A stretch of 64,000 nucleotides of DNA from positions 806,001 to 870,000 of the forward strand of contig JANQAD010000001.1 in assembly GCA_024707205.1 (NCBI GenBank). Direction: 5' to 3'. The translations under genes were made by a program, and so were the position numbers. Below, piece after piece: positions 54,225-64,000 of this stretch; the first letter of the stretch is position 1, and the number at the start of each line of letters is the position of its first letter. The stretch is from Demequina sp. (GTDB lineage Bacteria; Actinomycetota; Actinomycetes; Actinomycetales; Demequinaceae). The notes beneath the pieces were generated by a model. It did no database searches. It was not told the origin of the DNA and saw nothing but the letters and a program-made list of their open reading frames with translations.

Positions 54225-54931
54225 TTGAGGCCTCCCTGGGGCTGCTGTCCGTAGACGTTCTGGTAGCGGTCGAAGAGCGAGTCGATTGCGGCGGGGTCGA
54301 TGGGGACGGGATCGCCCAGCTGGCGCGCGAGGTGCACGGTGCGCGCCACGTCCTCGCACATCACGGCGGCCTTGACCGCGTCGCGCGCGTCCTTGCCGAT
54401 TGTGAAGACCCCGTGGTTCGCCATGAGCACCGCGCGGCTGCGGTGACCCTCGAGAGTGGCCACGATCCCGCGGCCGATCGAGTCGTCCCCGATGATCGCG
54501 AACGGACCCACCGGGATCTCGCCGCCGAACTCGTCGGCCATCGCGGTGATGACGCACGGGATCGGCTCGCGCCGCGCGGCCCAGGCAGTCGCGTACGGCG
54601 AGTGCGTGTGCACCACTCCGCCAACGCGCGGGAGGGTGCGGTAGACGTAGGCGTGCGCCGCGGTGTCGGAGCTTGGAGAGCGATCGGAGCCCGGGGTGCC
54701 CGGAATGACGTTGCCGTCAAGGTCGCACAGGATCATGTTGTCCGGGGCCAGCTCGTCGTAGTCGACTCCGGAGGGCTTGATGACGAAGTGCGAGGTGCCG
54801 GGCACGCGCTCGGACACGTTGCCCGCCGTCCACACCACCAGCCCGTAGCGGACCAGCTCGTTGTGGAGCGATGCGACCCTCTCGCGGCTCGCGGCGATGG
54901 CCGCCTCTTGGGCCTCGGTGAACGCGGTCAT
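54221..54931 (-). CDS. araD: L-ribulose-5-phosphate 4-epimerase
   Basis: Epimerises L-ribulose-5-phosphate to D-xylulose-5-phosphate. 236 residues. Aldolase class II fold; zinc His in [11 protein letters not shown] (HxH) and [22 protein letters not shown] and [10 protein letters not shown] are family blocks. ATGA overlap with araB. Confidence 0.95.
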   Translation of the reverse strand: MTAFTEAQEAAIAASRERVASLHNELVRYGLVVWTAGNVSERVPGTSHFVIKPSGVDYDELAPDNMILCDLDGNVIPGTPGSDRSPSSDTAAHAYVYRTLPRVGGVVHTHSPYATAWAARREPIPCVITAMADEFGGEIPVGPFAIIGDDSIGRGIVATLEGHRSRAVLMANHGVFTIGKDARDAVKAAVMCEDVARTVHLARQLGDPVPIDPAAIDSLFDRYQNVYGQQPQGGLK

Positions 54932-56591
54932 GCGTGCGCCTCCCTTCGGATGGCTTTGAGTCGCTTCATCACGTCGTTGGTCCCACGGCCAAAGTAATCA
55001 TGAAGTACCTGGTATTCGGCGAAGAGACGGTCATACTTGGCCACAGCGTCGGGCCGCGGAAGGTAGGCGGCGCGCGTCACCCTTCCCATAACCTCCCCCG
55101 CCTGCCCGACGGACGGGTACAGTCCCGCTGCCACGGCGGCGTGGATGGCGCTTCCGAGGGCGGGGCCCTGTTCGGAGGCGATCGTGGAGATGGGCAGGTT
55201 CAGCACGTCGGCGTAGAGCTGCATGAGCTGGGGGTTCTTGAGCAGGCCGCCCGCGACCACGAACTCGGTGACGGGGACGCCGGAGGCGTTGAATGTCTCG
55301 ACGATGGTGCGCGCGCCGAAGGCGGTGGCCTCGAGAAGCGCGCGGTAGCCCTGCTCGGCGCGCGTCGCGAGGGTCTGGCCCACGAAGATCCCGCTGAGAC
55401 TGGTGTCGACAAGCACCGAACGATTGCCGTTGTGCCAGTCCAGGGCCACAAGCCCGTGGGCGCCGATCTCCTCCTCGAACGCGAGGTCGGTGAGGTACTG
55501 ATGGACGGAGGTTTCCGCCTTCTCGGCCGCCTCGAAGTAGCGGCCGGGCACCTGGTTCTTGACGTACCAGGCGAAGATGTCGCCCACGCCGGATTGGCCC
55601 GCTTCATACCCATAGAAGCCCGCGAGAATGCCGCCGTCGACGACGCCGCACATGCCGGGCACGTCAGCGAGGTGATCCCCGTTCATCACATGGCACGTCG
55701 AGGTGCCCATGATCGCGAGCATCTGGCCGGGCTCGGTGGCCTTTGCTGCGGGCGCGGTGACGTGGGCGTCGACGTTGCCCACCGCCACGGCGATGCCCTC
55801 ACGTAGTCCAGTCCACCCGGCGGCCTCCGCGGTGAGCCCGCCGGCGCGCTCGCCCAGTTGGCCGATGCGATGCGCAAGCTTGGTCTCGGCAAAGCCCGCG
55901 AAGGCGGGGTTGAGGGCAGCCTCGAACTCGCGGCTGGGGTAGGCGCCGTCCTGGAGGATGCCCTTGTAGCCGGCCGTGCACGCGTTGCGAACGTACTCGC
56001 CGCACAGCTGCCAGATGATCCAGTCCGCGGCCTCAACCCAGTGGTCCATGCGCTCGAAGATCTCGGGATCCTCCTCGAGCAGCTGGAGCGCCTTCGCGTA
56101 CTCCCACTCGGAGGAGATGAAGCCGCCGTAGCGCGGCAGCCAGCTCTCGTTGCGCTCCCTTGCGATCGCGTTGATGCGATCAGCCTGGCCCTGGCCGGCG
56201 TGGTGCTTCCAGAGCTTCACGTAGGCATGGGGGCGGCCCTCGAGGCCCGGCACCTCGCACAGGGGCGTGCCGTCGGCGAGCACCGGCAGCGGCGTGGACG
56301 CGGTGAAGTCGGTCGCTATCCCCACGACCAAGGCGGGGTCGATGCCCGCGGCGGCCACAGCGTCGGGCACCGCGCGGCGCAGGACCTCGCGGTAGTCGTT
56401 GGGGTCCTGGAGCGCCCACTCCGGGGGAGCGCCTCGCCCGTGGCCGCGAGGGTGGCGTCCATGACCGCGTGCGGGTAGTCGTACACCGCGCTCGCGAGCT
56501 CCGTGCCGTCGGCGGCGTCCACAACGAGCGCACGCCCGGAGAGCGTGCCGAAGTCAACGCCGATGACGTAGGCGGTTCTTGGTTCAACCAT
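54928..56591 (-). CDS. araB: L-ribulokinase (frameshift in a G-run)
   Basis: Phosphorylates L-ribulose with ATP. About 554 residues when repaired. FGGY-kinase phosphate motif: [17 protein letters not shown]; later [20 protein letters not shown] and the adenosine loop [20 protein letters not shown]. The break at 56423-56427 (5 G; 6 restores [20 protein letters not shown]). Two repeat copies, 55045 and 56359, encode PDAVA. Confidence 0.95.
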
Positions 56592-56621
56592 CGTGGCCCC
56601 TTTGCCGAATTCGGTGATCGG

Positions 56622-56639
56622 ATATTAACGCTAACATAT
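56622..56639. promoter_or_regulatory. LacI-type operator candidate upstream of araB
   Basis: ATATTAACG-CTAACATAT is a near palindrome centred on CG and lies 31 bp upstream of the araB ATG on the minus strand. A central CG dinucleotide is usual for LacI-family operators. Position supports control of the araBDA operon. Confidence 0.65.
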
Positions 56640-56679
56640 GACGCAGTCACGCAGGTGACAAGAGTCAACGGTCCTGGAA

Positions 56680-57681
56680 TCAGCCCCTGGGGCGCGTGGT
56701 CGAGGAGCGCTCCACGAGCCAGGGGCGCAGCGGAGGCGGGGCAACCGTGGCCGGTTCGGTGAGGCGCGCGACGAGCATCGCTACGGCCTGCTCGCCCGCG
56801 CCGTAGAAGTCCTGGTGCACGGTTGTGAGCGGCGGATAGAAGTGTGCCGCCTCGGGGATGTCGTCGAAGCCGACGATGCTCACGTCGAGCGGCACGGACA
56901 GCCCGCGGCCGCGCAGCGCATGCATGACGCCCTGCGCCATCTGGTCGTTGGCCGAGAAGACGGCGGTCGCCTCGCTCGCGATCCGCAGGCCGGCCTTAAA
57001 GCCAGACTCCGCAGTCCAGTCGCCCTCGAGATCCGGGTGTGCGGACAGCCCGTGCTCGGCGAGGAAGGCGTGGAAGGTCTCGCGGCGCATGTCGGCCTCG
57101 GTGAAGCCGGATGGCCCCGATACGTGCTGGAACTCGCGGTGTCCGAGGGCGAACAGGTGCTCCATCGCCAGTCGCGTTCCCGCGACCTGATCCACCGCCA
57201 CGGCGCTGCCGACGGTCGGGTGGCCCGTGAGCACGAACGCGAAGGGAATGCCGGTGTTCATCGACTGCACCACTTGAGTGACGTGCGGGCTCTGCGCCAC
57301 CACGACGAGCGCGTCGATCGAGCGGCCCAACAGGAAGTCGAGGCCCTCCATGACGGCGGCGGGCTCGTGCGACACGGTGGTGATGAGCGGGTGGAAGCCG
57401 GCGCGCACCGCGGCGCGCTCCGTGGCGTAGAGCGTCGCCATGGGTCCGTAATTGGGCGTCTCCGGCGCGAGCACGCCTATGGCCTGCGACTTGCCGGTGG
57501 CGAGCGTGCGGGCCGCCAGATTGCGGCGATAGCCAAGCTCATCGATGGCGGCGAGAACCCGGTCCTTGGTGGCGGGCCGGATCCCGGGGAAGTCGTTGAG
57601 AACGCGGGACACGGTCTGGTGGGAGACGCCGGCGCGCGCGGCGACGTCGTGCATGCTTGGACCACGCGATTGCTTCGGCAC
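56680..57681 (-). CDS. LacI-family transcriptional regulator of the arabinose/galactose locus
   Basis: About 333 residues from the GTG at 57681, which has GGAGGG nearby. HTH: MHDVAARAGVSHQTVSRVLN with hinge LGYRRNLAARTLATGKSQAI, then the periplasmic-binding-like effector domain. It sits in front of araBDA and divergent from galK; it probably responds to arabinose or an arabinoside. A longer frame to 57954 would overrun the operator and lacks a domain. Confidence 0.92.
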   Translation of the reverse strand: MPKQSRGPSMHDVAARAGVSHQTVSRVLNDFPGIRPATKDRVLAAIDELGYRRNLAARTLATGKSQAIGVLAPETPNYGPMATLYATERAAVRAGFHPLITTVSHEPAAVMEGLDFLLGRSIDALVVVAQSPHVTQVVQSMNTGIPFAFVLTGHPTVGSAVAVDQVAGTRLAMEHLFALGHREFQHVSGPSGFTEADMRRETFHAFLAEHGLSAHPDLEGDWTAESGFKAGLRIASEATAVFSANDQMAQGVMHALRGRGLSVPLDVSIVGFDDIPEAAHFYPPLTTVHQDFYGAGEQAVAMLVARLTEPATVAPPPLRPWLVERSSTTRPRG

Positions 57682-57775
57682 TCCACCCTCCGCGGCAAGA
57701 CTAGTACGACAACTCTCGCGTAAAGCAGGAGCGACGCTATCGCATGACCCGCTGGGGCCGCGACACACCGTCCCG

Positions 57776-57797
57776 TCAATGTTCACGGTAACATTGA
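57776..57797. promoter_or_regulatory. LacI-type operator between lacI and galK
   Basis: TCAATGTT (57776-57783) and AACATTGA (57790-57797) are perfect inverted 8-mers around CACGGT. The 22-bp site lies in the divergent gap, 47 bp before galK. Likely bound by the adjacent LacI protein. Confidence 0.75.
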
Positions 57798-57844
57798 TGG
57801 AGGCGCGGGCGAAAGGCCCTCGCGCAAGCACGAGTGAGGACCCC

Positions 57845-59020
<1,176 letters not shown>

Positions 59021-59046
59021 TCCCTCGAGAAACCTAAGGTGGACTC

Positions 59047-60021
59047 ATGAGCTGGTTGGTCACGGGCGGTGCCGGGTACATCGGGACGCACGTGGTGCGC
59101 GCGCTGGACGCGGCCGGAATGTCCCCGGTGGTGCTCGATGACCTGTCAACGGGGATCGAGTCATTCGTGGTGGGTGCGCCCTTCGTGCGAGCGAGCGTGC
59201 TCGACACGGACACCGTCACTTCCGCGCTCGTGGAACACAACGTCGAAGGAGTCATCCACTGCGCTGGGTACAAGTTCGCCGGCGAGTCCGTGAAGTACCC
59301 GCTGCACACGTATCAGCAGAACGTGGACGGGACCCGGTCCCTGCTCGAGGCCATGGCGGTCGCGGGCGTGGGCCTGCTCGTGTTCTCGTCCTCCGCCGGG
59401 GTGTACGGGACTCCGTCCTCTGCCGTGGTCACCGAGTCGACTCCCACGCTTCCCGAGTCGCCGTACGGAGAGTCCAAGCTCATCGGCGAGTGGCTCATTC
59501 GCGACCAGGTGACTGCGTTGGCCGGCAGCGACACCCCGCTCGCCGCGACGTCGCTGCGCTACTTCAACGTGGTGGGATCCGGCTTCCGGGACGTGTGGGA
59601 CGCCTCGCCCCACAACCTGTTCCCCAAGGTGTTCGCGGCCATCGAGGCTGGCATCGCGCCGGTCGTGAACGGCACGGACTACGACACCCCGGACGGCACG
59701 TGCGTCCGCGACTACGTGCACGTGAGCGACCTCGCGCACTCGCATGTGGCCGCTGCGCGCATGCTCGCGGCGGGACGCCCGCTTGCGCCGGTGTACAACC
59801 TGGGCTCCGGCGCCGGGACGTCGGTGCGGGAGATCGTGGACGCGATCGTGGCGGTCACGGGCACCTCGCTGGTCCCGGTCGAGGGGCCCCGACGCCCGGG
59901 CGACCCCGCGCGCATCGTCGCCAAGGGCGACCTCGCCGCCGACGACCTCGAGTGGAAGAACTCGCACTCCGTGCGCGAGATGGTCGAGTCCGCCTGGGCC
60001 TCGCACCCACACGGCGGCTAA
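59047..60021 (+). CDS. galE: UDP-glucose 4-epimerase
   Basis: 324 residues. NAD motif TGGAGYIGTHVVRAL; catalytic Tyr/Lys in YGESK (residue about 138-142) with Ser in FSSSAGVYG; NVVGSG and YNLGSGAGTSVRE complete the family. It interconverts UDP-Gal and UDP-Glc; follows galK by 26 nt. galT is absent here. Confidence 0.95.
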   Translation: MSWLVTGGAGYIGTHVVRALDAAGMSPVVLDDLSTGIESFVVGAPFVRASVLDTDTVTSALVEHNVEGVIHCAGYKFAGESVKYPLHTYQQNVDGTRSLLEAMAVAGVGLLVFSSSAGVYGTPSSAVVTESTPTLPESPYGESKLIGEWLIRDQVTALAGSDTPLAATSLRYFNVVGSGFRDVWDASPHNLFPKVFAAIEAGIAPVVNGTDYDTPDGTCVRDYVHVSDLAHSHVAAARMLAAGRPLAPVYNLGSGAGTSVREIVDAIVAVTGTSLVPVEGPRRPGDPARIVAKGDLAADDLEWKNSHSVREMVESAWASHPHGG

Positions 60022-60179
60022 GGCGAGGCTCGGCGCCAATCCGGTTCCCAGCCGCGGCTGCGGCCGCACGCGCCCACTGACCAGGGACGTTTATCCCGCG
60101 CGCGCAACCCGCACCTGTCGCTAGAGTCCCTGCAATCGCGCGATTGCGCGGGGTTCCTCTCGTGTGCAAAGGAGCACGC

Positions 60180-61540
60180 ATGAGTCTGTTCAGTTGGACC
60201 CTCCACGGCGACGGCAGAGCCATCGCCCCCGACGCGGCGGTGGCCCCGGACGAGCGCCTCACCTACCCACGCACCCTCAGCATCGGCGCGCAGCACGTGC
60301 TGGCGATGATGGGGTCGACTCTCGTCGTTCCTGCTATCACCGGCATGCCGGCGGCAACCACGCTGTTCTTCAGCGCGATCGGCACCGCGCTGTTCCTGCT
60401 CATCACCCGCAACCGGGTCCCCAGCTACCTCGGCTCCAGCTTCGCGTTCATCGCGCCGCTCGCAGCGGCCGGAGTGGCGGCTGAGAATGGGCCGCTCGAT
60501 GCCGAGACGATCGGCAAGGGCCTCGGGGGATTCTCCTCGCCGGTGTGCTGCTGGCGATCGTCGGCGTGATCGTCAACCTCTGGGGCACCCACTGGATCGA
60601 CGTGGCGATGCCCCCGATCGTCACCGGTTCCATCGTGGCGCTCATCGGTCTCAACCTCGCGGGCGCCGCCAAGAACATGTGGGCGGCAAGCCCGTGGACG
60701 GCCCTCGTGACGCTCTCCGCGGTGCTGCTCGCGATGGTGGTGTTCAAGGGCTTCCTGAGCCGCATCGCGATCATCGTGGGCGCCGCGATCGGCATCGTGT
60801 TCTCGGCGCTTCGCGGCGAATGGTCCGCACCTCTCGCGGCGCACGGCGGCAAGACGGCCACCGAGGTCATCGGGGCCGCCGACTGGTTCGGCTTCCCCAC
60901 CTTCAACACCCCGCGCTTCGACGGTTCCGTGCTGATGGCGTTCGTGCCCGTGGTGATCATCCTCATCGCGGAGAACATCGGCCACCTGAAGTCCGTGTCC
61001 GCGATGACGGGCCGCAACCTGGACCCCGAGACCGGCCGCGCGCTGCTCGCCGACGGCCTCGCCACCACGGTCGCCGGCCTCGGCGGCGGTTCCGGCACCA
61101 CCACGTACGCGGAGAACATCGGCGTCATGGCCGCGACGCGCGTGTACTCGACGCTCGCCTATTGGGCCGCCGCGGTGTTCGCCCTGGTACTCAGCCTGTG
61201 CCCCAAGTTCGGAGCGCTCGTCGCGGTACTGCCCGTAGGCGTGCTCGGCGGACTCGCGACGCTGCTGTTCGGCCTCATCGCCGTCCTCGGCGCGCGCATC
61301 TGGGTTGAGGCGAAGGTGGACTTCAAGCAGCCCATCAACCTCGTCACCGCGGCCGTTGCGCTCATCGTCGGCACCGCCGACTACACCGCGCACCTCGGCT
61401 CGATGCTCTTCAACGGCATCGCGCTCGGCACCATCGCGGCCCTCGTGATCTACCACGGGCTCGGTTGGATCGCCCGGCTGCGCGGAGGCGCCGTCGAGAC
61501 CCCTGCCACGCCCGCCTTCATAGAAGGCGACGAGAGCTAG
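60180..61540 (+). CDS. uraA: Uracil/xanthine permease family transporter (frameshift near 60525)
   Basis: About 453 residues when repaired; 14-helix NCS2 topology. Motifs: LSIGAQHVLAMMGSTLVVPA, VPSYLGSSFAFIAPL, and the family FAENIGHLKSV-like block AENIGHLKSVSAMTGRN, then GGSGTTTYAENIGVMAATRV. The break is at the G-run 60525-60529 (5; 6 restores GGILLAGVLLAIVGVIVNLW). UraA-type substrate (uracil) is most likely, but xanthine is possible. ATG at 60180. Confidence 0.9.
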
Positions 61541-61549
61541 AGGCAAGGC

Positions 61550-61584
61550 AAGAGGCCCGACGCTTGGGTAGCGTCGGGCCTCTT
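61550..61584. terminator. Intrinsic terminator made of an inverted pair of the repeat
   Basis: AAGAGGCCCGACGCT (61550-61564) and AGCGTCGGGCCTCTT (61570-61584) form a perfect 15-bp stem with a TGGGT loop, followed by TTG. It sits between uraA and the convergent ridA gene and can end both. Neisseria uptake sequences are often arranged this way. Confidence 0.92.
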
Positions 61585-61591
61585 TGCTCGC

Positions 61592-61978
61592 CTAAGCGAC
61601 GATCGCGTCCACTTGGATCTCCACCTTGTACCGCGGGTCCGCGAGCGCGGCGACCTGGACGATGGTCGCGACCGGACGAATAGCGTCAAAGGCCTCGCGG
61701 TGGGCGCGCGCGACGAGGTCCATGTCCGCGATATCGGTCACGAACGTGACGGTGCGAATCACGTGCTCAAGCCCCGCGCCTGCCTGCTTGAGCGCGCCCT
61801 CGATCACCGCGAACGCGTCCTTGGACTGTTCGTAGGCGTCGCCGTCGATGGCCGTATCGCGGCAGCAGGAGCCAGCCACCGCAATCTGGTTTCCCACCCG
61901 GACGGCGCGCGAATAGCCGTAGACGTCCTCGAAGCGACCGCCCGAGGGCAGGTTCTGGCGTGCGGAGTTGTCGGTCAC
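61592..61978 (-). CDS. ridA: RidA/YjgF-family protein
   Basis: About 128 residues from the GTG at 61978. Typical blocks: VYGYSRAVRVGNQIAVAGSC, VIRTVTFVTDIADMDLVARA and the final KVEIQVDAIVA. RidA members deaminate reactive enamines/imines. This one keeps the fold but lacks a clear essential Arg in its usual place (RYKVEIQ-type end differs), so enzymatic class is open. Confidence 0.85.
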   Translation of the reverse strand: MTDNSARQNLPSGGRFEDVYGYSRAVRVGNQIAVAGSCCRDTAIDGDAYEQSKDAFAVIEGALKQAGAGLEHVIRTVTFVTDIADMDLVARAHREAFDAIRPVATIVQVAALADPRYKVEIQVDAIVA

Positions 61979-61988
61979 GCGCTCAAGG

Positions 61989-63250
61989 CTAGCGGCGCGA
62001 GTCGGCCACGATCCCCGCGTACCACTCGGCGCTGGGCTTGGGGGTGCGGGCGAAGGTGACGGGGTCAACCGCGACGAGCCCGAACTTGGGCCGGTAGCCC
62101 TCGGCCCACTCGAAGTTGTCGAGGAGGCTCCACGCGAAGAAGCCGCGGACGTCCACGCCGTCGTCCATCGCCGCGCGCAGGGCCGCGAGAGATCGCGAGT
62201 AGTACTCGATGCGCTCCGCGTCGTCCTCGGTCGCCACTCCGTTCTCGGTGACGATCACCGGGACGCCCGCCACCCCGTATGCCTGGCGCACGGTCATGCC
62301 AAGCGACTCGGGGTGAAGGTCCAGTTCATCTGGGTGACGCGCCAGTCGGCGGGCTTTGGGAGCTCCTGGAAGTCCGCTCCCAAGTGCATGGTGAAGTAGG
62401 TCTGCACACCGATGTAGTCGTCGCTCTTCGCGGCATCGAGCCACACGCCGGCCATGAGCCACGGGAACGGGTTCGCGGGGTCGTCGACCGGTGCGTCCAT
62501 GATGCGGACGCCCTCGGAGTTGGGATCGCCGTCCGCGTGCACCACCACGTCGCTTATCGCCAGGGTGTGGCCAACGGGGAAGTCGCCTGGGCCCGCCTTG
62601 AGCACGGGAACGGCGCGCTTGTGGGCGGCGACCATGTTCTCCGTGGCCGCCCGGAACGGCTCGACGCCGCCGTTGAGCCCCGGCGGGAAGAAGCCCTGCA
62701 TGTAGCCGGCCATCGCCACCACGTTGGGCTCGTTGAAGGTCGCGGCGATGTCGATCTGGTCGCCGAGGTGCTGCACGGCGATGTCGCAGAACCGAACGAA
62801 CCAGTCGACAATCTCCGGGTTGGTCCAGCCGCCCTGCTCGGTGGCCCACAGCGGCGTGGTGAAGTGGTGGAAGGTGACGGACGTCTTGAGGCCCATCTCG
62901 TGGGCGGCCAGCATGATCTGGCGGTAGTGCTCGAGCGCGGCGATCGAGAACTCGCCCTGCGCGGGCTCGATGCGGCTCCACTCGATCGAGAAGCGGTAGC
63001 AGTCGAGGCCCATCTTCTTGACGAGCTCGAGGTCCTCGAACCAGCGGTGCCACGAGTCGGTGGCATCACCGGAGCTCTCCGCGCAACCGCTGCCGGGGGT
63101 GTGCTCCCAGGCCCACCAGTCGTTGTTGGTGTTGCCGCCCTCGATCTGATGCGCGGCGGTCGCTGTGCCCCACAGCCAGCCATCCGGAACCGGGCCAAAA
63201 CTGGTCATGGGGGCGAAAGTCTTGTCAGCGTCGGGCATCTGAGAGGTCAT
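61989..63250 (-). CDS. Beta-glucosidase, glycoside hydrolase family 1 (frameshift near 62310)
   Basis: About 420 residues when repaired. GH1 acid/base: TFNEPNVVAMAGYMQGF (NEP). Nucleophile: VIVTENGVATEDD (ENG), in the segment after the break. The break at 62310-62313 (4 G; 5 restores TFTPESLGMTVRQAYGVAGV). GTATAAHQIEGGNTNNDWWA is the N-terminal signature. No signal peptide, so intracellular. A repeat copy (63227-63236) encodes PDAD. Confidence 0.93.
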
Positions 63251-63319
63251 GGCGCGCTCCTTTGCGGCGGTTACCAACTGGTCAGACGAACAATTCTACG
63301 CCCCGACGGGAGTGGTTGC

Positions 63320-63363
63320 GGGGCGGGCGCGGAGCGGGTACGGGGCGGGCGCGGGGCGGGTGC
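63320..63363 (+). repeat. 22-bp G-rich tandem repeat, two copies
   Basis: GGGGCGGGCGCGGAGCGGGT with AC (63320-63341) is followed by a nearly identical copy (63342-63363, A to G change). Eight or more G-runs of three or four within 44 bp give quadruplex potential. It lies in the gap upstream of the GH1 gene. Confidence 0.7.
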
Positions 63364-63400
63364 TGCTGCCCCGGCACGTCCCGGCTACCAGCGACTCCCC

Positions 63401-63454
63401 AAATGGAGACTCAGGTTCACGAATCGCGCGTTTCGACGACCTGAGCGCCCATTT
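63401..63454. repeat. Second copy of the intergenic palindromic repeat family
   Basis: AAATGG...CTCAGGT (63401-63416) mirrors ACCTGAG...CCCATTT (63439-63454) around a 22-bp centre. It aligns with the minus strand of the element at 16959-17010, with matching blocks in stem and centre. Function unknown. Confidence 0.65.
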
Positions 63455-63512
63455 CAGCAGGAGGAGGCGGCGGGCAGCCGACGACGAAACCGCGGCCGCG
63501 CCACCGCCCCCG

Positions 63513-63863
63513 TCAGCCCCAGCCGAGCTCGTGGAGCCTGTCGTCATCGATGCCGAAGTGGTGCGCGATCTCATGCACCACGGTGATCGCGACCTCGTCC
63601 CGCACCTCCTCGACGGAGCGGCACATGCGCAGCGTGGGGCCGCGATAGATGAAGATGCGGTCCGGCATCTCGCCAAAGCCGTAGTTGCCGCGCTCGGTGA
63701 GCGCGATGCCGTCGTAGAGCCCCAGCAGGTCCTTCTCCGGCCCAGCAGGCTCGTCCTCCACGAGGATCACCACGTTGTCCACGAGGTCGAGCAGCTCATC
63801 GGGAATGGTCGCGAGCGCGTCGTCCACCGCGGCCTCGAAATCCTCCCGCGACATCTCCACCAT
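63513..63863 (-). CDS. Zincin-like metallopeptidase family protein
   Basis: 116 residues from ATG 63863. HExxH: VVHEIAHHFGIDDDRLHELG, with a third ligand probably the following Asp or His. The N-terminal part (FEAAVDDALATIPDELLDLV) is typical of the minimal zincin family (DUF1025-type). Role unknown. A start further upstream would read into the tRNA region and is not used. Confidence 0.88.
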   Translation of the reverse strand: MVEMSREDFEAAVDDALATIPDELLDLVDNVVILVEDEPAGPEKDLLGLYDGIALTERGNYGFGEMPDRIFIYRGPTLRMCRSVEEVRDEVAITVVHEIAHHFGIDDDRLHELGWG

Positions 63864-63953
63864 GACCCCATTGTCCCGGCCCGACGCCGCGGTTGGGTAA
63901 TCCCCCCTCGTCACCGGTACTATTGGCGGGTCCTGGCGGGCAACCGCCGCGGA

Positions 63954-64000
63954 GCCCCCATCGTTTAGTGGCCTAGGACGCCGCCCTTTCACGGCGGTAG
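63954..64000 (+). tRNA. tRNA-Glu (anticodon UUC), 5' part
   Basis: Starts GCCCCCATCGTTTAGTGGCC and continues through the D-arm and anticodon stem-loop CCGCCCTTTCACGGCGG (anticodon TTC). The T-arm and acceptor 3' end lie beyond the right edge. Confidence 0.93.

Overview
The window is GC-rich DNA, probably from an actinomycete of the Micrococcales type. This rests on the high GC, frequent GTG starts, 1-4 nt gene overlaps, an ECF42-type sigma factor with DGPF proteins, HicA/HicB and MazF modules and LacI-controlled sugar operons. I cannot name the species. It holds about 60 protein genes, a complete tRNA-Lys and the 5' part of a tRNA-Glu.

Layout. 1-17 kb: acetyl-CoA synthetase, a membrane-anchored Ser/Pro-rich protein, two ABC-2 exporter operons each next to a regulator gene, polyphosphate kinase, a NUDIX/SixA hydrolase and MsrB. 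17-24 kb: a DUF1540 protein, AzlC/AzlD, three DGPF/YCII proteins with an ECF42-like sigma factor, two APH-like kinases, Pr6Pr and VanZ proteins, and tRNA-Lys. 24-30.3 kb: an accessory island beginning at tRNA-Lys, with an unknown protein carrying a HEPN-like motif, a lipoprotein, an integrase fragment, an IS256 remnant, and an XRE regulator divergent from an AAA ATPase plus S8 protease pair of the IetA/IetS type. 30.4-40 kb: DNA polymerase IV, a MazEF-like and a HicAB module, siderophore-interacting protein, PRPP synthetase, acyltransferase, patatin, CotH-like lipoprotein, aldo-keto reductase. 41-52 kb: GH3 glucosidase with its own TetR, FtsX/ABC/PadR, TetR/MMPL exporter, carbonic anhydrase. 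52-63 kb: sugar cluster lacI-araB-araD-araA divergent from galK-galE, then a uracil permease, RidA, a GH1 glucosidase and a zincin protease.

Two window-wide patterns stand out. First, the 10-mer AGCGTCGGGC (either strand) occurs 36 times by my reading, where chance predicts about one. It often extends to CCACAGCGTCGGGCC. It lies inside genes as PDA(V/L) or ASG codons and between genes as inverted pairs, one of which is a terminator. It is absent from 23.8-34.1 kb, which includes the island. This is how DNA uptake sequences behave in Neisseria and Pasteurellaceae. Second, twelve conserved genes contain thirteen single-base frameshifts (a poorly conserved ORF and the protease ietS add two more), mostly in G/C runs. 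These look like homopolymer sequence errors, so the broken genes are annotated at full length with the break noted.

The sugar genes form a plausible unit: GH3 and GH1 enzymes release sugars, AraA/B/D send L-arabinose to xylulose-5-phosphate, GalK/GalE begin galactose use, and LacI-type palindromes mark both sides of the divergent locus.
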